A stretch of 64,000 nt of DNA, from assembly GCA_037957365.1 (NCBI GenBank), contig JARHVA010006309.1, positions 673,501 to 737,500 of the forward strand. The letters are read 5' to 3'. The number at the start of each line of letters is the position of its first letter. Positions within the stretch are counted from its first letter, which is position 1. The DNA is from Torreya grandis (lineage: Eukaryota > Streptophyta > Pinopsida > Cupressales > Taxaceae). This document shows, one piece after another, positions 12,401 through 24,997 of the stretch. The notes under the pieces are model-generated. The model ran no database searches and was not told the DNA's origin. It worked only from the letters and a program-made list of their open reading frames with translations. The position numbers were made by a program, and so were the translations under genes.

Positions 12401-14002
12401 ATTCCAACTATAAAAATGAGTGGTCAAAGGCATGTCCAAGTAGGTAAAAATGAAAAAAAATGTTTGTTTTGTTCCAAAATGAATATTCTCCCTCAATCTC
12501 AAATTAAATGCATTTCCATCTAATCATATCAAGGGTTTGCTTCAAATCCTCATCATTACATGGAGAGGCAGTTACAAGCATCATTTTCCTTGGAAAGTAT
12601 TGAAGATTTTGGGCATGATAAATAGCATAATTTATCTATAGCACCTTGGTGGAGATTTGAGATTTGATTTCAATTTTATAATATCACAAATTGCAACACA
12701 TATTCTGAGAGAAAATAGTGTGAGAAATTTGTATCAAAAGAGGGTTTGTCCCCTTTTAAAAGGTTGTTGTTGGTTATTGGTCTTTCTAAGTCTAGGATAT
12801 TTCAAATTTTTAGGATTCTTGTTGTGTGTGAATTTTATATCCCTTTCTAAGGTGGTTACAATTCTACATCTATTGGAAAGATCTTAGAGCATTGTATATG
12901 TCTCACCTATCAAAAGAGTAAACTCATTGTGTTTTTCCCCATGGTAGCATTATGAAAGACTAATGTATGTAAGATTTCTTTCCAAGATAATAAAAAATAG
13001 ATGTGATTATTACTCTTTCCTATTAATAAAATTCAATAATATATTTTTCATTACTTGAAGATTGGATATATAGTTTTATGATTATGAATTGTTGTCATCT
13101 TGGGCACAGATCTAGGTTATAAACTCCATTCTACATTATGATTTGGAAATGTGTTTTTGATAACCTCTTAAGGGCACCCCAGGTTTATGGATTTGATGGG
13201 ATAAATAATTTAAAATTATAGTTGTATTGCATGGTATAGGGTTTCAAAAATCTGTTGAATACTTTCATTGTATTGGCACTAATGGATGCAAACTATTCCT
13301 AATAATTTCCTTAGCTTGTTTCACAATTTTTTTACATATTTACAAATGAATGATGTCATGTCTATTGGAATAATTCCTATTGTTTGAAGCAACACACTAA
13401 CACATTACTCTTTTACATTTACCTAACTCATCCTACCCTATAAATAATACACCTTATTGCATCTTTTTAAGTGTTTTTTACATGCAGATGCATAAATATT
13501 GCCTATATAAAATGTGTCTATGTTTTACGATTTGAAGCCCAACATTTCAGTCTTCCAATTGACCCTGAGTTATTGAAAATTATTTAGAATTAAGGTTTTA
13601 ATAACATTTTTATATATCTTTAGTAGTTTATGTTAGCTCTAGTCAATTTGTTCATTATGTGTGACAACACTTCCTGGGTGGAGTGAGTAAGTTTTGTTGT
13701 GCCCTCATCAAATATACATTTTATGTAAATAATCTCCATGGAGATTGAATTTTTGTATCCCTCTATTTGATAAAACTGCCCCTTAGGTATTCTCACATTG
13801 GTTTAAGCATAGTTAGAAGTAGTAGGGAGCTAACCATAACCTGTATCCATGTATTCTAGTCATTCTTTGCATATATTCCATCCTGATGCTAAACCCTTCC
13901 CCAACTATAATGACATATTTTTGGGTTTTTCATCCTTTTTTCCATTTTCTCAAAGTGTGCAAGGCTAAGTGCATGAGGTGTACAACTAGAAACCAACACT
14001 CA
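9447..14002 (+). repeat. 5' LTR of element A
   Basis: About 4.56 kb, colinear with 20504-24997. It begins TGTTGGTTCCCAAATAC (3' copy: TGTTAGGGACCAAATAT) and ends ACACTCA two bases before the primer-binding site. Shared blocks include 9600-9640 with 20645-20690, 10690-10730 with 21735-21770, 12700-12790 with 23740-23800, and 13600-13990 with 24600-24985. Such length is typical of Tat and Athila-group elements. Short frames within it (9694-10080, 11058-11324, 11436-11678, 12657-12887 and others) reappear only partly in the other copy and show no domain, so they are not annotated as genes. Confidence 0.87.
11580..12027 (+). repeat. Imperfect tandem repeats (about 86 bp, ~5 copies) inside the A 5' LTR
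   Basis: Successive units share the pattern 'TTTGAAGGGAACT..CAA', then 'AATTGCAAATT', then 'CACTTGAATTTC', then 'AACTCCATGGGGA', recurring every 83-94 bases with much divergence. The same array is present in the 3' LTR at about 22600-23060, so it was already in the element before insertion. It may be a decayed enhancer-like or structural array; its role is unknown. Confidence 0.6.
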
Positions 14003-14004
14003 AC

Positions 14005-14023
14005 TGACACCATTCTCAGGGAC
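14005..14023 (+). promoter_or_regulatory. Primer-binding site of element A (tRNA-Asp-like)
   Basis: TGACACCATTCTCAGGGAC lies two bases after the LTR end. It matches the tRNA-Asp-type primer site of Tat and Athila elements (TGGCGCCGTTGCCGGGGAC), with differences that are nearly all transitions (G to A, C to T) at or beside former CpG/CpNpG positions. Reverse transcription would start here. Position, spacing and sequence agree well. Confidence 0.8.
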
Positions 14024-14822
14024 TAAACTAAAATCTTGGTCACTTATGTTGTTGGGGACTCTTGTAGAGGGTTGTATTTGTTGTTATCAAGTTCTCTATC
14101 AAGAAATATTTTATGCATTAACCTCAACTAATATTTTTAGGTAATGTTTATCCATATTATATCATGTGTTTGAACATTGAGGTAATTTGCATGTAATTCA
14201 CTAACTTGGGCTGTCAACTACACAACACTCCACTAAGGATGTTATTAGAAAATGAAATATTTGGTAAGTTGACATATGTTGAGTTCTTTCAAAGGCTTGT
14301 AAATATGTCATGTTTTAATGTTGTTTCCCCTCTTGAATATAAATCTATATTTTTAGCATCTTTAATTTATTATCTCATCATTGATTTCAATAAAGCACAT
14401 TTTATTTATGTATCACATCAAGTTTGTGAACTATTATATTCTATAATTTTGCTTCTAGTGGAAACTCCAACATATCATTTGGTTTTAAGGAAGATCAGTG
14501 CTCATTTTTAACTCTTTTAGTTGTGAGTGTTCATTCACTTGTAATACTAGAATGATTGTGATCATCCTTCAAAGGTGACTCATCAAAATAGCTTGTCTCA
14601 CCCTTAAGTATTCATCAAAGAAGAAAGAGAAAAGTTTGGAGGCTAATTTAAGTACAAAGTTCAATAGCAAATGAGTGTTTGGAATATCAATATTTTGGTA
14701 CATCTAAACTTCTATGTATTAAACTTCCTATTATTGAAGATTATCATAGGTATTTTGATCATTTAAAACCATATAGTCCCATTTATTACCCAATTACTTC
14801 TTAACCAGCTGAATCTCCTCCT
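14024..14822 (+). other. Untranslated leader of element A
   Basis: AT-rich leader between the primer-binding site and gag. An open frame at 14206-14511 (101 codons) contains no domain I recognise and is out of context for gag, so I treat it as chance. No splice signals or second gene can be supported here. Confidence 0.45.
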
Positions 14823-15560
14823 ATGTTTGATCCCCCAAGTCAACCTCACTCAACCCCTCATAGCCATTTATCATATGATCTTAAAACCACCATTAAACCA
14901 ATCATGAGGCATAGGTATCAAGATTGGAATGATCATTCTAAATTTAAGATTCCTAGGTTTAAACCAATTAATTTTGATGAAATGGAAGGTTATTCCACTG
15001 AAGTCTTTAATGATGTAAGGAAACACCTTTCTAGGTTTTAAGGGAAAATATAGTGACTAGAGGTCAACATTTGAGGGATTTCCACGTTATCATTAAGGAT
15101 TACAATATTGAGCATGAGGATGTTTGCATTAAGTTTTTTGGGCACATTATGGAACAATATTCTTGTGGTTGGTTCAATTCTCTTCCCCATGGATACATTC
15201 ATTCATGGGAAGAAATGAATAATTTTTTTAAAATTTATTATGGTGATAGGATTGATCCTAGGTTTCTCTTGGCAGATTTTGTAAACATTAATAAGAACCC
15301 TAATGATTATGTGTAGGATTTTAATACATATTTCAATAATAATACAATGATGCCACCTAAAATTTTTCATTCTAGTGATACATCATGCCTAATCAAATAT
15401 TTTGATGCATTTGACAAGAAGGTTACATGTTACTTGAGGGATAAGGATCCTAAAAACTTGAGATTTGTATTCAATATGGTCATCTAAATAAAATAAAAAA
15501 ACATAAAGGTTGTGGGTTAACCTCTAAATAAGTGGGATCATGTGAATTTATTTAATCTTA
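14823..15560 (+). pseudogene. gag: gag remnant of element A
   Basis: Two open segments separated by stops (14823-15041 and 15053-15316), then a continuing degenerate frame, encode the retrotransposon Gag domain. The diagnostic stretch WFNSLPHGYIHSWEEM followed by a F...YYGDR run at about 15160-15260 matches the conserved W-F/Y-x-S-L-x(4)-I-x-S-W-x-x-L pattern of plant Ty3/gypsy Gag. The N-terminal part is Pro/Ser/His-rich, as usual upstream of this domain. Gag would form the virus-like particle. At least two in-frame stops are visible, and no zinc knuckle could be recognised downstream. Confidence 0.82.
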
Positions 15561-16740
15561 AAAACATGTAATCCACTAAGGTAGTCGACCTTGAGGAAAC
15601 AATGAAAACTTCAGCCTCCACTATCACAGAGATGTCCTATAAGCTAGTTAGAGCTGAGAAGGGATGCCCCATGGATTTACATATTATGAGAGATCTCTTA
15701 ATCTAAATCAAGACTAAGGGATACCTCCTTTCCACATTAGATATAATGACATACAGAAGAGGCCTTCACATGATGAAATAAATGATAGAAATTATAATAG
15801 AGGATTTGGAAAAGAAGTGCCTAATCAATTGAATGCTAAATTGAATGTTGTAAATTATGATTTAGACATTAATTAGTGTGATAAATTATTCATTCCACAT
15901 CCTCCTTATAATACTACTAAGTGAGTTGATGAAGATTTAGATGGACCAAAATTTACATTTGATGATGATGATTGATTATCAAGTCTCCTAAAGTGAAATG
16001 TCTTCCTCCAAAAAATTGCTAACTAATACTACTGCTAATCTATTTTGGAGTGCAATACAAAACGTATGTGTCCCAAATTCTAAATTTATTTGTGATTTTA
16101 ACATGACACAATCATATGAATTACCCAATCATGATTTTTAGTTTTTTAGATCAATGATTATTAATAAATATGATGGGGGGATTCCTTCATTTGAAGAAAG
16201 GCATCTACTAATTAATGTAGAAGTTTTCCAAGATAAAGAATATATATTGAGAAGTAGGCAACAAGTTATTTATCCTTAAGACACTACCCCTATGAATATA
16301 AGTGTAAGGGATGCAAGTAAGGAGGTAAAGAAAACTACAACAGTCCTTAATTCTTCCAAACCACCATTTGTTTCCCTTGTCAAGCAAAGAGGTGCTCTAG
16401 CCAAAAAAAGAGTACACATATTATCTAGTATTCATAAGGGTGTGAATAATGTTAGACCCAATCCACCTCTAAAAATTATTATTAAACATGTAAATTTATC
16501 CCATCATATTCCACTTTAGACTTTAAGTGATTGTATTCAAGATAAAGGTGTTGTCACCCTTAGTAAAACATGTGTGATATGGCCCAAGTGTTGAGCCAGT
16601 TGAAAATCACCATGACACATGTTGAGTTATTACAAATACCTAAACATAGGAAGATACCTAAACTTGAAGATATAAAATATGCTCTAAATTAAGTGTTATA
16701 CTTAGATGTGGAGTTGGGTAATTTCATTAGAAATGTGGAT
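15561..16740 (+). other. Element A gag-C-terminal/protease linker region, degenerate
   Basis: Plus-strand coding-like fragments continue in shifting frames. One at 16292-16519 is Lys/Val-rich with a long basic stretch. Another near 16570-16690 reads like the 'QLKIT..HVELLQIPKHR' linker found before the extra RNase H in Tat elements. I could not find a protease active-site triad (D-S/T-G) or an LLGRPW box here, although element B has one, so the protease is either unrecognisable or lost. Confidence 0.5.
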
Positions 16741-17255
16741 GTTGTTAAACAAATAGTTGTTTTTGATGTTAGGTTTGACAAATAAGGTGTTGTTTGGAAA
16801 ATTCTATTTGATATGGCTTGCTCCAACTTTAGAAATGGATCTAGGGTTATGTTTTGTGTCCCTAATGGTAAATGTTTTAAGTATTCCTTCAATTTTCCCT
16901 TTGAGTGCATGAATAATACTTCTAAGTATGAGGCACAATTACTTGGTTTACTAATTTTCCGTGAACATGAAATTATAACTTTGATTTTAATGGTTGATTT
17001 TGAGATTATGGTTAATAAGGTCTAAAATTATTATGCCACCAAAAATAAATTGTTGAAATAGTGTAGAAATGTTTTATAGGATTTGCTTGAATTCTTTGAT
17101 GCATTTAACATTTTCTTTCATGATAGGAGTTTTAATGGAGTTGATAGACTTGCAGGGTTAGGTTCTCAATTTGATATTATAATTATAGACCCTCATTATT
17201 AGTATTAGGTAGAGGTGCTTATTAGGACATCAATCCCATATAATATTCATAATTG
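16741..17255 (+). pseudogene. Extra (archaeal-type) RNase H domain upstream of RT, element A
   Basis: The frame, interrupted by stops, shows the second-RNase-H signature of Tat elements: an FDMACSNFRNGS stretch standing for F-D-G-A-S, then NNTSKYEAQLLGL (canonical NNTAEYEALLLGL), then a degenerate VDFEIMVNKV in place of G-D-S-E-L-V-V-x-Q-V, and finally a DRLAGLGSQF-like A-D-x-L-A-x-A-S box at about 17140-17170. The canonical catalytic Asp of FDG is present, Glu of AEYEA survives in KYEA, and the GDS Asp is present but its Gly has changed. It would degrade RNA in the RNA-DNA hybrid. It precedes RT, the arrangement known in one branch of Tat elements. Confidence 0.78.
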
Positions 17256-17393
17256 AAAGTTTTTTATGATGATGAACAGATTAAGAGGTTTCTAAATTGT
17301 GAAGGTGAGTTTCAAGATAAGTTGATAGAATTAGAATCCATGGTTGAAACCTATGATTAAAAATAAACCTTGTTTGATAAAGATATAATTTAG

Positions 17394-18900
17394 TTGAGGA
17401 CAAACACTCTCCCTAGGGGATTAGTGAGTTTAGAAGCATCTTTTGATGGCACTAATAGAATTAAAACTCAAGACACATTTATCTCAAAATATGTAACTGA
17501 ATGTAATTTGGGATATCATGAGAAGGTAAGAAATGTTTGGTTGGGTACTCATCTAATTTTAGTAGAAAAAAATCCTATGTGTAGCTACTAAATAAGTACT
17601 AGGATTGCTTGGACTAGTCTTGTTCATAATTGAAAAAATATATGAAAGATTAGTTTCAGCATGTCATACCATTATAGCCTAACAACAAGCCTTTTAGGGA
17701 GAAATAAATACCTATTAATCCAATCTTTTCCACCAATATATACGATGAGTTAAAGAAGCTAAGGTATGGTGGAATCATTTAGCCCATTAGTTATTCATCA
17801 TGGGTTGTAAACTTAGTCCCTATAAGAAATAAAAATGGTGACATTCTCTCATGTGTGGATTTCCAAAATTTAAATAAAACTTATTTGAAGGATAATTACC
17901 CTTACCCAATATGTATAATGTACTACAAACTATTTTGGGATCAGAGATGTTTTCCACATTAAATTTTTTCTTCAGGTATAACCAAGTTGTGGTGAAGGTA
18001 TCTAAAAGACCCAAGACCACATTTAAAATAGCTTGTGGCATGTATGTTTACATGAGGATGCCTTTTAGGTTAATGAATATTGGTGCAATGTTTTAGTGAG
18101 CTATCGATGTTGCATTTATAGGGGTGACTAAAAAATTTATAGTTGTATATGAGGATGACATTACCTTATACTCAAAAATATGAAAGGAAAATTGGGGCAT
18201 CTAGATAAAGTGTTCATTAGATGCAAGGAATTTGACATTTCACTTAATCCTAATAAATGTCACTTTAGAATATAAAAGGATAAGTTGATGTTGTCATGAT
18301 TGACCCTAAGTGAGTGGAATATTTTGAAAAAGTGCCTATCCCACAATCTAAGAAAGGAATTCTATCATTCTTTGGACAAATCAATTTTGTAAGGAGGTTT
18401 ATGTCTAAATTTTTAGAGATCACTATGCCTATTACATCCATGATAAAGAAGGACCAATACATTAAGTGGGAAGATAAGTATATGAAAGGATTGAATGACA
18501 TAAAAGGAGCCTTGAAGTCTTACCCTATTTTGGCTAGTCCTTATTACACTAAGGAATTCTAGATTTTTTATTTTGTATTCCATAATATTTTTTATGTTGT
18601 CTTGTTAACAAAGATTGATGATGGTCACAAGCAGCCTATAGATTTCTTTATCAAAGCTATGTAAGGATCTGAACTAAACTATACCATCATATAAAAACAA
18701 TAATTGATCACCTTAAGACTATTAAGATGTTTAGGCCTTATATTATGAGTTTGAATATTTTTCAATATATCCCACATACAATGGTGAAAAACATATTCAC
18801 TCAGATTAAATAATCTAGTAAGTGAAGCAAGTGGCTTAACCAGTTTTAAAAGTATGATATAGATATTTAGACCACCAATTTAGCTAAGATAAAATTTCAA
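17394..18900 (+). pseudogene. pol: Reverse transcriptase and RNase H remnant, element A
   Basis: It begins with a linker carrying LPRGLVSLEASFD, a box that in this Tat branch sits just before RT. RT then appears in pieces across frames: a SWVVNLVPIRNKNGD region at about 17800-17840, NLNKTYLKDNYPYP at 17865-17910, RMPFRLMNIGAMF (canonical KMPFGLMNAGATF) near 18050-18095, and the catalytic box VYEDDITLYS at about 18145-18175 (canonical Y-L/V-D-D). The RT-RNase H connection FFGQINFVRRF is at 18370-18405. The usual RNase H follows, with QPIDFF and ELNY boxes at 18625-18690, broken by stops. It would copy element RNA into DNA. The Leu of YLDD is replaced by Glu, and several stops and frameshifts are present. 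Confidence 0.85.
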
Positions 18901-19029
18901 GTTTTTGAGGTATACAATAATATTTTTAATATTGATTATTCCTCGAGTATAATTACCATATGTCAATCGTATAAAGACATTATCTATTACTTAAAAAATA
19001 TGAATTATCACCCTAATTTAGATAAGAAT

Positions 19030-20235
19030 AAAAGGATAACTCTTATACTTGTATTGTAGAAATACCTCCTCACTAAAAGTGGACTAGCATGGAAGAATCC
19101 ATATGGGATTCTCTTAAGATGCATGGTAGAAGAACAAACTATCGATTTCATTGAAGAATTAAATAATGGAGTATGTGGTGGCCATTTTGCACCTAAAGTT
19201 ACAATTCATAATATTTTATGAGCTGGTTATTAGTGTCCATCATTATTCAAGGATGTTTTTCAAAAATTTAGAAGATGTGAGAAATGTTAACACTTTGCTA
19301 GAAGGTTGAAAGCTTTTGATTTTCTTCCCTTGCATCTTATGAAAATTGAAGGCATATTTAGATAATGGGGAATATATTTCATTAGGGAAATCATTGATCC
19401 ATAAAACATTGGACATATATGGATGCTAGTTACAACTGAATACTTCATGAAATTGGTTGAAACAGTCACTACAAATAAGGCTACACACCAAGTGGTTATG
19501 GAATTTTTGTTGACTCAAATTATTTATAGATTTGGTGTGTCTATTAAGGTGATTACTGATAATACCATGAGTTTTAGAGCTAACCCTTTAGTGGAATTGT
19601 GCAAAGAGTAGGGGATTGAATTAGCTTATGGTTCCAATTACAACCCTTAGGAGAATGGGTAATAAGAATCTAGTAATAATAACTTACTCAAAATTATTAG
19701 ATGAAATTTGGAATCAAACAAAAAGTGGGGTGAATAGCTAAAGTTTGGCTTTTGGTTTGATAGGATTATAGCTAGGATAGCCACAAGGAAAAGCCATTTT
19801 GAGCTTATTTATGGAACTCAAGCTATTTTTCCTATAAATTTGTGGTTGTCAACCTATCAATTTATGCAACAACTAGTGGAAGATGATAAAATCAACCACT
19901 ATGAAAGAAAAATGAAGTATATTTTTGATCTTGGTGAAAATAGAAGACAAACTCATGAGATACAACTCAAGTTCAAGGAAGGACTCAAGAGGATATTTGA
20001 TAGGAAGGTTGTTCCAAGAACTTATTAGGTAGGTGATTTGGTTTTAGTTTGGGATAATATACATGACAATAAAATCCAACATGGCAAGTTTGATTTCTTG
20101 TTGATGGGCTCATATTCCATTGACTGTAGAATTAGGGAACACACTTTCTTATTGAGAGATTTGGATTGTGAGATACTAAAGCTACCAATTAATGGTAGAC
20201 ATCTAAAATACTTCCTAGACTACAATATTATATAG
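19030..20235 (+). pseudogene. int: Integrase remnant, element A
   Basis: The zinc-binding H2C2 region can be read at about 19150-19305 (GGHFAP, then an AGY box, then CEKC). The catalytic core follows, with WGIYFIREI in place of W-G-x-D-F-I-G (first Asp to Tyr), then EYFMKLVETVTTNKATHQVV, ITDNTMSF holding the second catalytic Asp, and an E-N-G...E-S run near 19650-19670 that supplies the Glu. The C-terminal part includes GTQAIFP, LVWDN and IQHGKFD boxes, ending in a PINGRHLKYF tail near 20190-20215, as in intact Tat integrases. It would insert the element's cDNA into the chromosome. One catalytic residue is lost and there are stops in every segment. Confidence 0.85.
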
Positions 20236-20503
20236 TGTATAGTTTTAATGTTTTGTTGTTTTATTTCCCTTTTAGGTTGGGCCATTATTTGTATAGTTCT
20301 TTGCATAATTTTTGTTGTGTGTTCATCTTTATATCCTCTTGATCTATTTTTATTGATCTACTCTTTCCTATTTGAGTTTTTTGGGTGTTTGTTATGAAAT
20401 TATTTAAATTTTGACTCTATGGTCCAATGGATTGGCACTTGGTATTGTTTTCTAGGGTTATTTGCACACCCACAAGGGGTGTACATCCCCAAGCAAGAGT
20501 AAG
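20236..20503 (+). other. 3' untranslated region of element A up to the 3' LTR
   Basis: AT-rich sequence after the integrase, ending in a purine-leaning stretch AAGCAAGAGTAAG immediately before the LTR's TG. That is the position of the polypurine tract that primes plus-strand DNA synthesis, but it is degenerate. Confidence 0.5.
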
Positions 20504-23500
20504 TGTTAGGGACCAAATATGTCAGCCACCTAAACAAGGGGTATTCATTGGAAAAGGGATCTGACATGGAGGTCCTAGTGCCCATGTTGAACCTAAAAGA
20601 GACACACATATAGTAAAAAACCCATGCTAATTAGTGAGTTCCGTGTGGGAAGGGTAAGAAATAAAATGAATTTAGAATTTGTTAATGATTTTGGGATGTG
20701 AAGCATAAAATAATAGATTTTAAAGTCAATATACAATTTTAACTGATTTACAAATGAAATTTAAAAGCTTGGTGGGGATTTTGATGGACATTGCAACATC
20801 ACTTTGCACTTGAAAATTACAAAGTGCATGTTGACCACCAGATCCTAGTAGAAAATAATAGGTAGGAAAATCAATAGGGAAAACCATTATAAAATGTAGT
20901 TCTAAAAAGCACAAATTCTAAAATGCTAAATAGTCTCCCACACCCATAACACACCACATAGAAGCACAAGATAGAGAAATGAAATGGACGTGCAACTTAG
21001 TATGTTTTTTAACATTCAATGTGCATATGGACTTTTGAATCTAGATGGAAATAGATAATAGGAAAGTACAGTGTAAAAATCAAGTCTTTAAAACATAACT
21101 TGAAAAAATTTCATTGACCTCCCAAGTTTGCAACACAAAAATGCACCTATAGTATGTTAGAAACCCCATCAAATGGGATGAACACATTTTCTATAGGTAG
21201 AGCAGTGTTGGAGATGATAGTTCTAGATGATGCTACATTTGTTTGACACATACCATAAGAAGAATATGCTACTGAGGAGTGTGATTTTATTTATTAAATT
21301 TCCTACAGTGAAAATAGAAATTTCTTTAGTGCTTGGTGTTGTGCAAATGGGATAGTAGTTTTCCCCTTAATTATTACATTCATGTTGTATATAGAAGAAA
21401 CTACCCTTACAAATTTTACTCTAATTTCAAGCTCAACATCAAAGAGGTTATATTATGGTATTGTGGGAAGGTATTTATGGCATCACATCAAGTAAATCAA
21501 GTAACATAAAATCAATGGGCTAAAAATCTCTTCCTAGAGTTTCTCAAAATGTTTTAGTGGATATACAGCTTCTATAGCAAGTGGATAAGTTTCAAGGAGG
21601 CAGTTGTCTGAAAGGGTTAGTTAACAAGTGGAATGAAAAGGGATAGATCATGAATTGAAAAGGGAGAATATTTTTTTAGGAAAAATAGCATAAATTTAAT
21701 GAAAAAGAATAATTCAAGATTTAAAAAAAACATGCCTCATAGAAGCAAGCTACAATCATGGGTCATTTTCTTCATAGAAAATAAAATTTTCTAAATGTCC
21801 TCAAAATAGGGTTAGTAAAGTCAAATGAGGTAATAATAACTTGAATTAAGACAAAAAAACATTGAGTGCAGTTATTGTGATGATGGATCGAATATTATTT
21901 TAAGTTGTACAGAGGTGCAATAAGAAAATCTTCTAGGATTTCACTTGGTAACATGGCATAATATTCACATTTTACCCTCTAAAAAGGGCCTCCATTCTGG
22001 GATGTGCATTGAAAACCAAAAGTTTCCTTATTTAAGGAACTTCATCTATAATATCTATGAGCAAAAAGTGAAGGCTCACAACAAGGGCTTGATTAGTAAT
22101 TCTATTGAAGATATAAATGAGTTCGACCCAAGTAAGCTTCTGAATGAAAGTGATGAACAAGGTTTTCATGATGGCCTATCATACATGATGGGATTTTTGA
22201 CTACCTTAAGGATAACTAGTTCCAAATTAAGAGGAGGAAAATTTTTCAATTTGATAAGAGTCATAAGCCAGCATAGTATGTTACTTTTTCAAATAAAAGT
22301 GGTGGTGTTGGACCTCAACATTATTTAAGGAAAGTTTTTTTTTTGTACTATTAAATTGATAAATACAAAGAGAGATAGGTTTTTATGTTGAGGTATCAAA
22401 CAAATAAAGATTTGGATTTTGGAAATAACTTCTAGAGGATGCTTTGTTAAACTAGGTTTAATGGTTGACTAGGGGGAGTTCCCATGTTGGCAAATAACAT
22501 GTGAAAAATAAATCATCAAAATTCAAGTTGAAATATGCAGTCTAGCCTCTTAATCCCACCATTCAACTCAATATATGGAAAGTTAACTCAAATGGAGGTC
22601 TCTAGGATATTTTAAGGAAGAATGTAATTTTACATTTTTACAAATGTGCAAATTGAAAATTGCACTGAGATATCCTAAACCCACAAGCCAACATAAAGTA
22701 AACATGAGGGGATTCAAAGTGGAACTTTCAAAGATAATTACTATTTTGAATTTATGCAAATTGTAAATTCTCTTCAATCTCCCAACTCCATGGAGAAACA
22801 TTTGAAGGGAAATGTAAACCTGGAATACAAATTGAAAAATCGTAAATTGCAATTTATAGTTGAAGTTCCCAAGTACATGGGGGAGCTTTTGAACGGAACT
22901 ACAACTCTAGAATGAAAGTTGTGAAATTGTAAATTACAAATTACACTTGAATTCCCAAATTATATGGGGAAATTTTGATGGGAACTACAACTGTATATTG
23001 TATGTTAGAAAATTAAGAATTGCAAAGCTATAGTTGAGCTCCAAATTCCCACTATACAAAGGAAGTGCAAAATTGTAAATGGGACCCAGATTTACCCATA
23101 AGGGTAAAAAGTAAAAAATAATGCACTTAAGCATTAAAAAGGTTTGGAAAAAACCCTAAAAGGATCAAAGGCAAAAAAAAAATATGAAAAAGGCAAATTT
23201 ATGTCCAAAGGCAAAAAAGGTAAAATGAATTAAATATTTATTTTTTTAATGTTTTGATTGCTTTGAATACCTCCATTTAAGGAATGATACAAGGTTGTTA
23301 GAGTATGGTGGGTGATTTAAAAGCATGTCATTCCAGTGGCCATGGATCTAGATTATTATAATGTTATCTTTATAATTACATGAGTGTTATTTGGCATGCA
23401 TAAGACTAAGGTTAGCTATCTAATAGTTTCCAATTATGCAAATGCATGGTTAAAGGCATGGCCAAGTAGTTACACATGAAGACAAAGAGTTGGTTTTATT

Positions 23501-24997
23501 ACCAAACAAATATGTTCCCTCAATCTCAAATAAAATGCATTTCTAGCTATGAATATAAAGGGTCTGATTCAAATTCTAATCATTACATGGAGAGGAAATT
23601 ACAAATATCATTTTCCTTATAAAGGCATGAATATTATAGGTGTGATAAAGAGAATATTCTAGTTGGAGCATCTTGGTGGAACGTTTAGAGATGATTGTAA
23701 GTTATCAAATTTTCAAATTGCAACACATATTCCCATAGTAAATAGGGAGATAAATTTGTATAAAAAGAGGGATTATCCTATTTTCAAAGGTTGTTGTTGG
23801 TTATTGGTATTTCTAGGTCTAGGCTCTTTCAAGTTTTGGGATTCTTGATGTGTGTTTATTTTTTATCCTTTGTTGAAGTGGTTATAGTAAACTCCCCTAT
23901 CAAAAGAGTAAACTCACCATGCTTTTCCATATGGTAGCATTCTAAAACACTGATGTATGTAATATTTCTTTTCAAGAGAATGGAAAATAGGTATGACTTT
24001 TACTCTTTACTATTAATCAAATACAATATGTTTTACATGATTTTTTGATTGGATATATGTTTTTTTTCTTGTTAATGGTTGTCATATTGGGTATAGATCT
24101 AGGTTATAAACCCCTTTCTACATTATGATTTGGAAATGTGTTGTTGATAACATCTTAAAGGCACCATAGGTTTATGTATTTGACAGTAGAAAGCATTTGA
24201 AATTCTAGTTGTAGTGTATGTTGTAGGGTTTCAAAAATCATTTGAATATTTACATTGTATTGGCACCAATAGGTGAAAACTATTCCTAATAATTTCCTTT
24301 TCTTTTTTCACAATTTTCTACATATTTCCAAATCAATGATGCCATCTCAGTATTAAGAATTCATATTGTTTGAAGTAACACACCACCACACCACTCTTTA
24401 TATTTACCTAACTCATCCTACCCTATCATACCCTATAAAAAATACATCTTGCTACATATTTTTAATTTTTTTTGCTTATAAATGCATAAATATTACCTAT
24501 ATAAAATGTGTCTATGTTTTGTACTTTGAAACCCAAAATTGTAGTCTTCCATTTGACCCTGAGCTATTGAAAGGTCTTTAGAATTAATATTAAAATAACA
24601 TTTTTATTTGTCTTTAGTAACTTGTGTCAACCTTAGTGTATTTATTCATTATATGTGACAACCCTTCCAATGTGGATTGAGCAAGTTTACTTGTGCCCTG
24701 GTCAGATCTACATTTTATGCCAATAATCTGCATGGAGATTAAATTTTATTATCCCTTCATGTAATCCAACTACCCCTTAGGTCCTCTCACCTTGGTTCAG
24801 ATGGAGACAGAAGTAGTAGGGAGCTAGCCATACCCTCTTTTGATGTCTTCCAATCATTGTCAGTGTTTAATCCATCCTGATTCTAAACCCTTCCCTCTCT
24901 ATAACAACATATTTTTACATTTTTCATCTTTTTTTTCCATTTTCTCAAAGTATTCAAGGTTGAGTTCATGAGGTGTACAACTAGGAATAAACACCTA
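20504..24997 (+). repeat. 3' LTR of element A
   Basis: About 4.49 kb, colinear with 9447-14002. It starts TGTTAGGGACC and ends AACACCTA, with the terminal CA degraded. Sequence beyond it (24998 on) belongs to element B, not to A. Reading frames within it (21945-22328, 22583-22852 minus, 23663-23848, 24366-24581) have no domains and are not conserved intact in the 5' copy. Confidence 0.87.
22600..23060 (+). repeat. Imperfect ~86-bp tandem repeats inside the A 3' LTR
   Basis: The counterpart of the array at 11580-12027. Units again carry GAAGGGAA/GGAACTACAACT, AATTGCAA and CACTTGAATTCCC motifs. Presence at the same relative place in both LTRs shows it is an ancestral LTR part, not a later local expansion. 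Confidence 0.58.

Larger units (their letters stand above)
9447..24997 (+). mobile_element. Element A: plus-strand Tat-lineage Ty3/gypsy LTR retrotransposon
   Basis: A complete but dead element of about 15.5 kb: 5' LTR 9447-14002, primer-binding site 14005-14023, internal region about 6.5 kb, 3' LTR 20504-24997. Coding remnants run in the order gag, extra (archaeal-type) RNase H, reverse transcriptase, RNase H, integrase. The very long LTRs, the tRNA-Asp-like primer site and the second RNase H domain place it in the Tat group of non-chromovirus Ty3/gypsy elements. Every domain is broken by stops and frameshifts, and the two LTRs differ at roughly one base in five by eye, so the insertion is ancient. 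It lies inside element B in the opposite orientation. Confidence 0.88.
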
